Assembly (NCBI RefSeq): GCF_040807025.1
Contig: NC_090942.1
Span: forward strand, 192,628,247-192,692,246
Source: Struthio camelus
Taxonomy: Eukaryota > Chordata > Aves > Struthioniformes > Struthionidae
DNA length: 64,000 nucleotides
Direction of reading: 5' to 3'
Positions 40,601 through 50,179 of this stretch are shown one piece after another. The position numbers and the translations under genes are program-made. How positions within the stretch are numbered: position 1 is the first letter of the stretch; each line of letters starts with the position of its first letter. The notes under the pieces were generated by a model. It searched no databases. It was not told the DNA's origin and was given only the letters and a program-made list of their open reading frames with translations.

Positions 40601-42620
40601 AGTGCTGCTTTCTTGCCTTTCTGCCTTGCTGCTGAAGCAACTGTCTTGACCCCCTTTCCTCCTCTCCCCTGACCACTCATTCACTCTGTTTGTGGCGGCA
40701 ACCGTCTCCATACCACCACGATAAACTAGGGTAGAGAACGCCAAAAACTAACCCCTTCTCCTTTGCCCAGACAAAATTGGTGCGTGCACGGCAGGGGCGT
40801 ACGACAGAGTTACCAGACTGATGGTTTCCCTGATCTCAACCCCACCTGGCCCTACAACTGCCAGTCGCACACAAGGGCAAAACCAGTGGGCTGCTCCCTG
40901 TCAAAAGCAGCATGGATTTAGGGATTAAACTGACTGCTAAAGTGTTAAAAATATAGGGCAATTCAAAGGAACCCAGTTCACTGAAGCCTGCCAGATTTTT
41001 AGATATTTTAAATGGCCTGTTTGTATTCTGCTCAATCTAACGCAAAATAAGCACTGTTATGAAGTTTGCAAGCTGTTTCCATCCTAATAGACCAAGGGAA
41101 ATCTTCTGCATCTTTTACTTGGTGAGGAGAATACATACCAGTTGTTCTGAGTTTTATGAAAAACGTAAATCAAGTTTTCAATTTTCTAAGAAGCCCAAAT
41201 TTCTCCTACTTTGTCACTGACATCCAAATAAACAAAAAAGCTCAAAGTCTAAATCCTCAAAACAACAACTCAGAAGAGTCATACTGCAAAGCAAATTAAA
41301 AAAAAAAAACTCTAGAGCTTCTGCTTTGAATGTCTTCTTTAATCAGCTTCTGAAAGATGCATTCAGCAGGGGAGGAGAGAATCTGTTGATTTATTTATTT
41401 ATTCTCAGTTTTAGTTCAGAGTCAAATTCTTTTAGAGCTCTTCAATTAACTGAAGGTATTTCAGAACGAGACATCAAATACCAGAGGCCTCACTGAAATC
41501 CACGTGACCAGTTCTACATAACTGACAAACTTGGAGCTACTTTCTTTGAACCTAAAAGTTTCAAGAGAAACCCACTAAGGACACTAAGGGAACTAAGGTT
41601 CACTTCTTAATACAAGCTCATACGCAAGCTGGGTTCCCTGGAGATATTCAAGAGCCGTCTGGACACAGTGCTCTCTGTGACCCTGTGAGCAGCACGGATG
41701 GACTAGATGATCTCCAGAGGTCCCCTCCAACCTCAACCATTCTGTGATATACTACTTTTGGCCTCTACTACAGTGACTATAATACAGAGAGCCTCTGATG
41801 CAAAAAAAAGTTTTAAAGGTTTTGATTTTATGCAAGCACAAATTCCTAAGTGGGAATATTTTCTACGCTGGAGTGTGCCTTCCTAACTGGTCACCAGAGG
41901 AGTTCAGAAGTGCAGGGGCCAAAGAAACTCAGGTCTGTGTCACAGAGTTAGAACCAAAAGCAGGATGCAATACTATTAGCAAAAATGTAGCACTATAATT
42001 AGAATACGATGAGCAGAGTTTATTTAGGAAAAGCGAGCACAGAAAAGCTTGGAAAGGATAGATGAAGTGAGATCTCTTTCATAGGCATCTAAACACATAC
42101 GCGTATGCTGTTTGGTGTGAACAATGCTCATCAGAAGTCAGTTCTGCTGTGTGGGTACCTGCACTTTAACTGGCGGTCTCATTTATCACCCTGCTAAAGC
42201 AATTAGCAGTACAATATTTTTCAAATAGTCTTGCAGGCCATTTTGTTAGACATGTTACTATTCAAAGTAGTAGTATTTTACCTTTCTTTCTGGATGAGGC
42301 TGCTGGATCCCAATACGTACTTTTTTGACCCCCACATCTGTTGCCCTTTACTTACGCAAAAGCTCACTGATTTCAGTAGAACTCTTCATTCATAAAGTTA
42401 CTTACATGTGAAAGTGCCTGCCGAATCAGGGCAGCGTGTGAACACAATTTCATTGCCTTTATTCTGCTATTCCCCCAGTATAAAAAGCTTATCGGTCTTC
42501 TACAACATTACCTCATACCTTTTCTGTTTTTTTTTCTTGTTTTTCCAATATGGCCATGTTTTCTTTCAGAATTTTCACAATCTCAGCCGGATTTTTGTGC
42601 GATTTACTAAACAAAGGCAT
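7421..42620 (-). CDS. CAB39L: CAB39L (MO25-beta), complete coding region in eight exons
   Basis: The joined minus-strand exons (42620-42519, 30603-30439, 25839-25721, 20083-19915, 16127-16068, 14804-14739, 14057-13914, 7600-7421) total 1005 nt and encode 334 residues plus TGA. The protein starts [10 protein letters not shown] and ends IRDLKKPTA. It is an MO25-family helical-repeat (armadillo-like) scaffold. In other vertebrates MO25 binds the pseudokinase STRAD and stabilises the active LKB1/STK11 complex in the cytoplasm, and it also activates STE20-group kinases such as STK24/25/26, OXSR1 and STK39. I call CAB39L rather than CAB39 because of RCGIM (CAB39 has NCGIM), [16 protein letters not shown], the [13 protein letters not shown] segment, [12 protein letters not shown] and the short KKPTA tail; these comparisons rest on remembered family sequences. 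All introns are GT-AG. There is no frameshift, internal stop or missing segment, so this is an intact functional gene, not a retrocopy. Confidence 0.97.
11388..11419. repeat. Short direct duplication, 19-bp period
   Basis: TCTACATCTTACA occurs at 11388-11400 and again at 11407-11419. It is a local slippage-type duplication inside an intron. Confidence 0.75.
13340..13352. repeat. C(13) homopolymer
   Basis: Thirteen consecutive C. Such a run is prone to length error in assembly and in reads. Confidence 0.9.
13914..14057 (-). CDS. CAB39L: CAB39L coding exon 7
   Basis: The exon is 144 nt, 48 codons, phase 0 at both ends. It reads [20 protein letters not shown], then [20 protein letters not shown], and ends FEAFHVFK. 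The acceptor is CTATAG and the donor GTAAGC. It covers about residues 228-275, the most conserved part of the protein and part of the surface that contacts STRAD in MO25-alpha. [12 protein letters not shown] and KSPNIQ match CAB39L; CAB39 has LLLDRHNFTIM and KSRNIQ in my recollection. Confidence 0.97.
14058..14738 (-). other. CAB39L: CAB39L intron between coding exons 6 and 7 (681 bp)
   Basis: GTAAGG...ATAG, phase 0. It contains a T run at about 14102-14116 and an A run at about 14189-14198. Nothing else is recognised. Confidence 0.9.
14739..14804 (-). CDS. CAB39L: CAB39L coding exon 6 (66 nt)
   Basis: The exon has 22 codons, phase 0 at both ends, reading [20 protein letters not shown] then LK. 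The acceptor is CTCTAG and the donor GTAAGG. It covers about residues 206-227. IFEDYEKLL is typical of CAB39L (CAB39 has FFSEYEKLL), while [16 protein letters not shown] is common to the family. The block lies in the C-terminal half that, in the known MO25-alpha structure, forms the groove for the C-terminal WEF motif of STRAD. The intron to the next exon is only 681 bp. Confidence 0.96.
14805..16067 (-). other. CAB39L: CAB39L intron between coding exons 5 and 6 (1.26 kb)
   Basis: GTAAGT...CTAG, phase 0. Ordinary intronic sequence with no repeat or exon recognised. Confidence 0.9.
16068..16127 (-). CDS. CAB39L: CAB39L coding exon 5 (60 nt)
   Basis: This short exon has 20 codons, phase 0 at both ends, reading [20 protein letters not shown]. 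The acceptor is TTTTTCAG with a good pyrimidine tract, and the donor is GTAAGT. It covers about residues 186-205 and continues the helical repeats after ATFK. The DLLTRHK motif is shared by all MO25 proteins. Its length is a multiple of three, so skipping it would keep the frame. I see no evidence for or against such skipping. Confidence 0.96.
16128..19914 (-). other. CAB39L: CAB39L intron between coding exons 4 and 5 (3.8 kb)
   Basis: GTAAAT...TCAG, phase 0. It contains one tandem 22-bp duplication (18553-18596). The 146-codon open frame on the plus strand at 16262-16702 has no recognisable family. Confidence 0.9.
18553..18596. repeat. Tandem 22-bp duplication
   Basis: Two adjacent near-identical copies of a unit starting AACTTAAAATAAGTGAAAGA; they differ only at the last two bases (GC versus CA). 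Confidence 0.85.
19915..20083 (-). CDS. CAB39L: CAB39L coding exon 4
   Basis: The exon is 169 nt: one base completing the split glycine codon, then 56 codons. It reads [20 protein letters not shown], then [20 protein letters not shown], and ends [16 protein letters not shown]. The acceptor is CTGCAG and the donor GTAAAT. It covers about residues 130-185. RCGIM and [14 protein letters not shown] are the clearest pointers to the L paralogue; CAB39 has NCGIM and ILWSEQFYDFFRYV as I recall. The YETSHIA start differs from the YEAPQIA of mammals, at a position that also varies between the paralogues. The exon is intact, with canonical splice sites. Confidence 0.97.
21135..21151. repeat. A(17) homopolymer
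   Basis: Seventeen consecutive A. No retrocopy body is recognised upstream of it. Confidence 0.85.
24085..24104. repeat. A(20) homopolymer
   Basis: Twenty consecutive A, with no recognisable retrotransposon upstream. Confidence 0.85.
25721..25839 (-). CDS. CAB39L: CAB39L coding exon 3
   Basis: The exon is 119 nt: 39 codons plus two bases of a glycine codon. It reads [20 protein letters not shown], then [19 protein letters not shown] and G. The acceptor is ACCAG. The donor is GTGGGT directly after AAAAGG. Because the exon length is 2 mod 3, the following intron is phase 2, the only such intron in the gene; the next exon supplies the final A of GGA. The residues [24 protein letters not shown] form one of the most conserved blocks of MO25 proteins. 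The exon covers about residues 90-129. Confidence 0.97.
25840..30438 (-). other. CAB39L: CAB39L intron between coding exons 2 and 3 (4.6 kb)
   Basis: GTAGGT...CCAG, phase 0. It contains an imperfect triple repeat (28721-28793), a 14-bp palindrome GTGCACTAGTGCAC at 27307-27320, and a small GC-rich patch around 29330-29620. No exon is recognised. Confidence 0.9.
28721..28793. repeat. Imperfect tandem triplication, about 25-29 bp unit
   Basis: GTTATTAGAACTA begins three adjacent units at 28721, 28750 and 28775. Unit lengths are about 29, 25 and at least 19 bp, each ending with an AT-rich ATG-containing segment. Confidence 0.85.
30439..30603 (-). CDS. CAB39L: CAB39L coding exon 2
   Basis: The exon is 165 nt, 55 codons, phase 0 at both ends. 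It reads [19 protein letters not shown], continues through [18 protein letters not shown], and ends [11 protein letters not shown]. The acceptor is CCACAG and the donor GTAGGT. It encodes the first helical repeats of the MO25 fold, about residues 35-89. The motifs [23 protein letters not shown] and LQLIDFE are strongly conserved in both MO25 paralogues. The [12 protein letters not shown] stretch differs from the GTNEKEPPTEAV I recall for mammals, a small lineage-specific change. The preceding intron is the longest in the coding region (30604-42518, 11.9 kb). Confidence 0.97.
31560..31600 (-). repeat. Possible MIR/tRNA-derived SINE fragment
   Basis: The complement reads like the tRNA-derived head of amniote SINEs: ATAGCCCAACGGTTAGAGCA, followed by a CCAGGATTTC segment. 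Only about 40 bp match, so this is tentative. Confidence 0.35.
41629..41752 (+). mobile_element. CR1 LINE 3' fragment
   Basis: The sequence has CTGGAGATATTCAAGAGCCG, then GTCTGGACAC, GGACTAGATGATCTCCAGAG, a GTCCCCTCCAACCTC block and the terminal CATTCTGTGAT. This is the characteristic 3' end of avian CR1 retrotransposons. It is 5'-truncated to about 120 bp and carries no reverse transcriptase. Confidence 0.92.
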
Positions 42621-42644
42621 GTTTTTTCTCCACCTGGATTTCTT
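42519..42644 (-). CDS. CAB39L: CAB39L coding exon 1 (start codon exon)
   Basis: The coding part is 42620-42519, 34 codons, beginning [20 protein letters not shown] and ending EKKTEK before a GTATGA donor (complement of 42513-42518). ATG is at 42620-42618, with A at -3. About 24 nt of 5' UTR precede it if the acceptor is the CAG at 42647-42645; this boundary is less certain because the pyrimidine tract is weak. Upstream codons in frame read R-K-N, with a TGA just inside the presumed intron, so no longer N-terminus is possible from this exon. The exon ends in phase 0. The sequence has a run of lysines and glutamates coded by A-rich DNA. This N-terminal part is the most variable region of MO25 proteins. 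Confidence 0.95.
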
Positions 42645-43841
42645 CTGTCAGTATAGAAGAGGACTGCCTTAAACCAAATGAGAAACAAAAATAGCTTTTA
42701 AGGTTTATACAAAACTGCAACAAAAACACACAAAGACATTATGTACAAGAAATGGCTGTGCGGCAGGCACTACGTCCACTGCAACTACTCCTAAGCCACA
42801 CAAAGTCTGGGATACAGTTACTGCCAGCTCATCCAGGACTCGCAAGCCACCATGAGCATGCAGAAAGCAGCTGCTCAGGAGCTGCATTTCCCTAAAGCCT
42901 CAGACCTACAGCTCATGTTCAGTGCTCCAGTGAGTCTGCACGCACTATGTCCAAGATTTTGAGGGCATTAAATATCCAGCAGGTTCCACTGCATTTCTGA
43001 TTTTTTTTTTTTTTGGCCAAGCTTTCCCAGTTTTATGTAGATGCAGAGTAACTTCAGACACCAGCATACCAAATGTGTCCTTTGTTTAAAATACTGCAAG
43101 ATAAGGTCCCAGCTTCTCAGTCACCACTCACTCAACTGCTTTTTTTATTTTCTTTTTTTCATTCTGAAGGTTCTTGAAATTAAGTAGTTTAAGCTACCCT
43201 CTACGTCTGACAGACTTCAAGAATCTTTTAGTACCTGTAGGTTCAGATCTCACTTCTGTAAAACTTTGCCTGATTTAAATAAGGAACAGAGGATCAGGCC
43301 CAAATATGGACACAAATGGTTTCATGGCATTTAAATGACAGAGCATTTTAATGAAAATATTTTTGTTTGTTTAATTTAAAACCTTCTTCCTCTGCATGTT
43401 GGAAAGGCAAATACCACATCAGTGTATAAATACATGAACGAAACCAAGAGGCTTAGTTTCAGCAGGCTTCTGATCCTACAAAGCATTAAGTTGGGAACTC
43501 CCATGGGTTTTGCTGAGGGGCTGATACAAATATCTACAGAAGTAACTGGAAAAGACTAGAATATGCTCTGGTCCCAGTTTACTGCAGCATTCTGGCCTGC
43601 ATTCCAGTTTGTAGGACATGAAGACAACAAAAAACACAAAACCCAAAATAATCTCAAACTTTCCTCTCTTTCCACAACAAAAGGCAGCAGTTAACCACCA
43701 ACCTCCCCCGAAACATTTGCAAGATTACTTGTGAAAGCACACGTATACACAAACCACTCCAATTTCCTTAGTCTTTTTCATCTCTTACAATTATAAAAAT
43801 CTTTATACCAGAGGTTTTAAAGGAGAGAATTAAATGAGCAT

Positions 43842-43869
43842 TATATATATATATATATATATATATATT
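43842..43869. repeat. (TA)n microsatellite
   Basis: About 14 TA units within AT-rich DNA. Confidence 0.9.
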
Positions 43870-45329
43870 TAAAAAGAATGAAGCAGAACTGTGTAACATT
43901 TTCCCAGTGGTCCCAAAGAACACACTTCTCATGCTGCTGGTGCTATTACTGAAACATTTCAGAGTGCATCACGAACCATGATCCCATTTGTGTCATATAC
44001 CCATGTGGTACTGATCCCAAAATATCATATAGAATAAAAACACACAGATCATATATACACTTCCTCTTACAAATAATAAATAGTAATCATATAAAGCTGA
44101 AAATTTAGCATCCAAACCATAGGAGTACTTAAAAAAAAAAGTCTAGACAGATTCTGCCCTAATATACTGTTAAAAACTTTTCAAAATATTTTTGCATATT
44201 ATCTTTACAAGAACAGTTTCTATTACACAAAGGAAATATTTCAAAATGTCATATTTAAAGTGAAAGTTCCTTAATGGTATCCAGAGTAAATGAATTTGTA
44301 TATAGTTTCTCATTTGTTGCTAGATTAGTTTTACAAAAATATTTTCACATTCAACTTCAGAAAGTTCAAGTTTCCATTTTGAAGCTCTGCATGGTTCAGT
44401 TCAAACTAATTTTTATTTCTGCAGTTTTGGCTACGTAACCTTCAATATTTGGCTGAGCTCTAGACCAAGGGGGCAAAATGAGTGCTTAGCACTGCTCCCA
44501 CGGAGCGCAAAACTGATTTTTGGCAGCACCACCTGACTAGCAACAGAGCAGAGTTGCACCTCTCGACTTGCCAGCATGCAAGACTGACGACCGGGTATAT
44601 CTAATGACTAACTCATTTGGACATGTTCAGCTACATACAAGTCCTGGAAAAGAATGGGCCTCTCATCAGTTAACGTCATGCTTAAAGCCAAATCAAGCAT
44701 CATACAATAAATTTGTTTGAAAGCTACTAGCACGCACTCTACCACCCCGTACATTCTGCAATTAAAAGATTAATAGCGCGAAACACACTTAGAAAAGGAT
44801 CTGGTTCTGCATGTTTTTATTATCTATGAAGACAAGGCATGAGGGTATGCAGATGCAAGAGAAAGATTCTGAGAGCAGAAGCCTAACTGGTATGTTGCAC
44901 TTTAGAAAAAAAATAATTTTGTACCCAGGTGTGGTAGGTTAATTCAGATTGCTAAAGACAGCCTTTCAGCTCCCCCTTCTAGATGTCTCCAAATAAGAAA
45001 AAGTATAGGGAGAGATCACTTGATTTTTAAACTGAAGGAGTCACAAACTGGAAGTTCTGAGATTAAAAGTTCATCTTTCTAACTGGTACATTGACTGTGT
45101 AATACAAATACTTCCCTCCACCCAAAAAAAAAGAAATAGTTTACATACCTATCTAGAATATAATGTCTGCATTTGAATGATCGCTAATGTTGCCATAGCT
45201 CCAGCGTGATTTTCTACTACAGTAGCTAGACTAGGACTTTTCCACTGTACAGTTCCTAGCTCACCTCTGACTCACCACAGCACTGCTCAGTGATAGCTGA
45301 TCGTTGAACTTCACTTCAGACCCTACCAG

Positions 45330-45480
45330 TGTCCTCATTACACCAGCAAGATCACTGATAATATGGCAGGAAGGGACTCAGGAGATTGTTAGGTTCACCC
45401 CTCGGCTGAACTGGGCCAGTTCCCCACTTCATTTATCAGTCTTGCATACAAAGCAAAGCATCCACTGTAGGCAAGTGGAG
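45330..45480 (-). mobile_element. Possible old CR1-type fragment
   Basis: ATGGCAGGAAGGGACTCAGG and the following AGATTGTTAGGTTCACCCC resemble the reverse complement of a diverged CR1 3' end (the block normally read as GG-AAGGGACCTCAGGAGGTC...TCCAACCCC). Divergence is high and the borders are approximate. Confidence 0.4.
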
Positions 45481-46199
45481 GGAGATGGAGAGGAAAAGGG
45501 GAAATGATGGCCATTAATGGACGGAAAAGTGCATCTAAGATCTCTCTGGGATTTACCCCTTTTCAGGATACTGTATTTAACCCATCATCATCTGGCAGGA
45601 GTTTCCATTCATGCAGCACTTCAGAAAATACTTACTGGCAAGGTTACCATTAGACTCGAAGCCTGCTTTCCTTTTCCATCTATGAACCTCCTAGCGGGCA
45701 CGTACTCTTCACAATTACACACAGAAGAAAACAGCGGTAAAATCACTTTGCTGAGATTTGCAAGTGGTACCCCTTAGTCCTATTGCTAGCTATTCCATAA
45801 GGCACATGGCAAAATAAGGACTCCTCTCCTCCAGCTTTGTTTCTCATGACTAGATTCTCTAGCATCTAAGAAATCATGAGCTTTGGCTAAAGCACTTCCC
45901 ACGGCTGGGACATTTCTACCCTGTCCTCCTCCTCCTACCAGTGCTCTCCTGTCTAAGCTTTACTTGGAAGCTTTTCTCTTCAATAGAGGCACTCATCTTT
46001 TTTAAATTTCTTATTCCTTCATCATCTATTCTTATTCTATTTATTGGACTTCAGCATTTTCCAGACTTCTAGTCCTCTGTCAAGGTTGCTTGAAATTGGC
46101 CAGTAAGTTCAAAAGCTACCACTGGAAGAGAAGTGGAATGAGAGATCGACAGAATGACCGTTTCAGCTTCATTTTTCCCAGCGACCTATCTAAAAATAA

Positions 46200-47230
46200 T
46201 TGAAATACGACAATGACTGAAAATGAAAAAAGGCAACACAGGTTTACCAAAGGCAGTTCATACCGCTGCAATCTCTTGTTAAGAAAGTATATTTTTAGAC
46301 ACAGGAAGCACAGTAGATCTCACGCATCTGAGGTAGAAATAACACTAAATTGAATAAAATGGAAAACAACTGAAGGAAAATTACAGTGTAAAGGGAGATT
46401 GATTTGCTGAGAAAGCCACTAGCAATTTTGAGAATGGACCTTAATTAGAGAGCCAGAAGAATTAAGAGCCTACTGACAAATTCTGATGACACAAAACTGG
46501 AAGGTATCAATACAGAAGAGGACTGAAATATCACTACCTGAGGAACTGGATAGTCTCAAGGATTGAAGTAATAAAAATGGAATCAAAATTAAAAGTATCA
46601 GGTAACGCACTCAGAGACAGAAAAGTATCTGCCTCAAGCTGAGGAATTATCATGAGAAATGACAAAGAAAGTCACCTGGTGACTACAGCAATATTTTAAC
46701 AGACAGAAGAAAGACAAATGCAAACCTATGAATTAAGAAAGTAATTTCCACTGGAAATACAGAAGTATTCATGTTTTTGCACAAAGTATTGATGAAATTT
46801 CATCTGGACTACTGTACACAATCTCGAACACCCACAGTCAAATAAAATACACCAAAATTAGAATTGGTGCAGAAAAGGATCCTAGGATGGTGAGAAAAAT
46901 GGAAAGACTATCATGTGAGTGGACACTAAAATTGCTCACCTCGGTCAGCTTAAGAACAAAAACAAAGGGAAACAGGATTGTACTGGGAACGAAAAAACAA
47001 GAAGTTATTTCAGCTAATAAAATAATAACCCATTATTTACGCCCAAACAAATAGCTATAAACGGCCAATGAATAAACTTAAGCTGAAAATTGAATGCTTC
47101 TAATCATTGGAGCTTTGAGAGTTTGAAATAACCTACTCTAACAGGCACAACACAGAGCATCTGTTCATAAATTTTCGACACAGTTGTCTGGCAGCAAGAC
47201 ATTAGGCTGAATGACCCCCCTTCCTACTTC
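46200..47230 (+). mobile_element. Ancient diverged CR1/L3-type LINE remnant
   Basis: Landmarks appear in the same order as in CR1 3' regions: TCTGATGACACAAAACTGG (about 46481), a CTGGACTACTGTACACAATC block (about 46805), a GTGCAGAAAAGGATCCTAGG block (about 46868) and a terminal GGCTGAATGACCCCC (about 47203). All are strongly diverged and every reading frame is broken, so this is an old inactive insertion. Borders are approximate. Confidence 0.55.
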
Positions 47231-47919
47231 CTAGGAAAACTTTCTCCATCTAATGGCTATTCAGTGACATACGTTTTTATATCATCAGAAATGCATTGCA
47301 GTCACTTCTGATTTCCTAGCATGGAACAGCCAACTTTTGTAACACTAGTTGTGATGATGGTAGTTCACCCATACTTTTATCAGTATCTCAGGAGACCAAG
47401 GAAAGAAAAGCTATATCTCACCAGACCAACTCTGACCGCCCCAGAGGCTGTCTGTCCTGTTCACGAGGGAAATGCTCGTGCAGCGGCTACCGATACAAAC
47501 AGAACATTTCAGCCTTCAGTGCTGCAGAGGCCAACACATTTCAAGAGCCGTGCCACCCCAAAAATACTTTCAGGGAATGTTATTCAGTGGAAAAAAAGGT
47601 TTTGCTTTTGTTTAAGTGACAAAGACAACACAAGACAATTTTAAAGCACCACTTTTTAAATGTTTAGCCATATGTGTGAAAATCAGAAAAAAGAAAAAAA
47701 AAAACCATTTCACATAGACTAAGGCAGTTAGTTGAATCCAGAAGCATATAAGGTTTACAAGAAGTGAGTTCTAGGCTACTCAGTAGCCTGTCAGAGATAA
47801 CATAACATCCCTTTATACTCTGAACATGGCTTCCCTCAGAGACCTCCAACTCTGCAAACATTTAATTAAGATGGAAAACACACTTCAAAAAAGCTGTACA
47901 CATACTGTCACTCTCCCCT

Positions 47920-48055
47920 CTCTACAAGGGGAAACGTGAAGCACAGAAAGATTAGAAGACTTGTTCAAGGCCACATAAAAAATTAGTGGTTGCGCAAAGA
48001 ATAAAACCTAAACCATTTGACGCTCCAGCCTCTGCTTTATCAGCCATCAAAACAT
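47920..48055 (+). mobile_element. Ancient MIR/L3-type repeat fragment
   Basis: The segment GGGGAAACGTGAAGCACAGA, then GATTAGAAGACTTGTTCAAG and GCCACATAAAAAATTAGTGG follows the well-known amniote consensus (GGGAAACTGAGGCACAGAGAG...GACTTGCCCAAGGTCACACAG). It is old and diverged. Family assignment between MIR and L3 cannot be settled by eye. Confidence 0.6.
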
Positions 48056-49274
48056 CTCTTCTGCCAGTTGGTCTGCTCATAAAGGGAATACACTAAAAAG
48101 AAAGTTAAAAATTAGTGCAGCTAGAGCTCTTATACACAAAGGAAAAGTGCACTAAGAAATCTAGTTCTGTTTACAGGCACTCTCGCCAAGCTCTTCTTTG
48201 CTATTAATCATATACCTTCTTAACAGATTACAGTGAAGCTGAGCTTTTAAGAATAATGAAGGAAAAATACAGAGAGCAACATTACTCTAATCACCAGCCA
48301 ATCCCACTATGAAGTGACTCATTTAAGCAGTTCAACAGCCAACACTTCCTCCTGCCCACAAGCACAAGAATGAGAGCATGTGATCCAGTTGACACATTCT
48401 TCTCAGATGTTCCTCCGGACAAGCAGTTTGCTATTCAAAAATGAATGAGTGGATAATTTCCCTCCCTTCAAATCAAGATAAGCAAGGATCAGGCATTTGT
48501 CTTTTCTTACCTCTTAGCCTTCGTCTACTGATTTATCAGCATCAAAACATTTTATTAATTCTTCCTGAATGAGAGGTTCTGTTTTGGAAAGAAAAGAGAT
48601 GTCCATTTTCTGTTCACTGCAGTGTGCCTAAACCCCATAGCTTTTGGGTTTTAATTAGCACACTTTCTTCACAGTTTTTCTAGATTAGTCTCTATATAAT
48701 GAAAGAGAAGCTTCATTCCCTCTTCATTACTCCCTCCCACAATGTTTGGTGAAGTTGTTGCAGTGAGAGAGTCAAGTAGTCAAACTGGGAAATGGAAGAT
48801 ACATGAACACCTGGGCAAGCCTAATCTGTCCACTCATGTGCAGTCTCCCTCCTGGGATCCATATTTCATTCAGCATGAAGGATGAATCAGGGCTATACAA
48901 GGATAACTTCCATGCAAAAGCCCCAACGAGTTGAAGACTTTGAAAGGTATGCCATAAATGAGACAAAAGATTAAGAGGAGAGAAAACAGTTTTATGGTTA
49001 GAGTGGATGAACACTGTCTCTACTCTGCAACAAGATTACTCTAAAACCCAGAAATTCAACCAAAAATAAGCCTTGCGGTTGGCTACTTGTTGCACTCCTG
49101 ATTTTGGAAGTACCTGGAATGAAGGCGGGTATGTGCCGAAACTCTACCTTGAACATATAAAACATTGCGGTAATGCTTACTACTCCCCCCGAACACACAC
49201 CTTTTAAAACAGGTGGCATGCATCTTGGAGACCAGACACGGAAAACGGATGGGCGATTCTGCCCTTAGTCTGCC

Positions 49275-49400
49275 TACTGCTGTAGAATGGGAATAATAAT
49301 ATCTCTTAATTGTACAATACTATTATGAAAGTAAAGGCATTCATGGTGATGACCCACTCAAGTGCTGTGATGTTGCTCTATAGAAGCACTCAAAGAAATT
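49275..49400 (+). mobile_element. Ancient MIR-type SINE fragment
   Basis: TAGAATGGGAATAATAATAT with the following TACAATACTATTATGAAAG and a later block with AGAAGCACTCAAAG follows the 3' half of MIR-type elements (TAAAATGGGAATAATAATA...). Borders are approximate. Confidence 0.5.
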
Positions 49401-49748
49401 AATCATTTTGTTTTTAATTGAGGGTTTGGATGCCGCATAATAAAGATAAAAAACCTACACAGTCTCTCAGCAAACATGGGGGATAAAATGAAACATTGGA
49501 TAGCTATCTGGTCACCGAGGTCACTCTTTGATAAACACTTTGTTCCATGACAGAGCCATCCTACCCCTCGCCTAATCACGTCCCCACACCACAACCTCTG
49601 CTGCACTGGAAAAGCTTTTTTGCAGAGCCATGTGGTGAACCAGGTCAAGGAACTGATCTAGGATTAAAAAAAAAGCCTCATGGGGAAAAGGATGCAAATT
49701 GGTTTTCAATCCAGTTTATAGTCTTACAAACAGTTGTATCAACACAAC

Positions 49749-49762
49749 GGGGGGGGGGGGGG
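49749..49762. repeat. G(14) homopolymer
   Basis: Fourteen consecutive G; likely length-variable and a potential assembly error point. Confidence 0.9.
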
Positions 49763-50127
49763 CGGTAAAAGAAGGAAGGAGAGTAGAGAGACAGGGCTTC
49801 TGAAGCAGACACTACAGCTGAAGATGTTCCTCAAACTAAACCCCGGATGAGGCAGTGATCACGGGGAAGGAGGTGCAAGAGTGTGATTACATAATTCAAG
49901 GCTAAATCTTAATGGGTATATCCTCAGAAGGGTAGAGAGAACAAACTACATCGATACAGATAAACGCCAGAATCAAAATTAGGAACATTTTGAGCATTTG
50001 ACTTTGCGGTCTAGTATTCTTTCATTGTAACAAATTCTGTGTTACTACACCTATTACAAAATAGATACAATATTTCTGTGTTACAATGCTATGCAACATT
50101 CAGATTCTCAAACTGTGCAGAAACTTC

Positions 50128-50179
50128 ATCCTGTGGCACCATATTCACACCTGCAAGGATCATCCTTGTACCACAGGAT
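50128..50179. repeat. Fold-back (nested inverted repeat)
   Basis: Arms ATCCTGTGGCAC (50128-50139) and GTACCACAGGAT (50168-50179) pair at 11 of 12 positions. Inside, CAAGGAT and its near complement ATCCTTG (50154-50168) form a second stem. The loops are asymmetric (14 nt on one side, none on the other). Confidence 0.6.

Larger units (their letters stand above)
30604..42518 (-). other. CAB39L: CAB39L intron between coding exons 1 and 2 (11.9 kb)
   Basis: GTATGA...ACAG, phase 0, the longest intron separating coding exons. It contains a CR1 tail at 41629-41752 and a possible MIR-type fragment near 31560-31600. The rest is AT-rich sequence without recognisable coding potential. Several 100-150 codon open frames (for example 39578-40021) match nothing I know. 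Confidence 0.9.
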
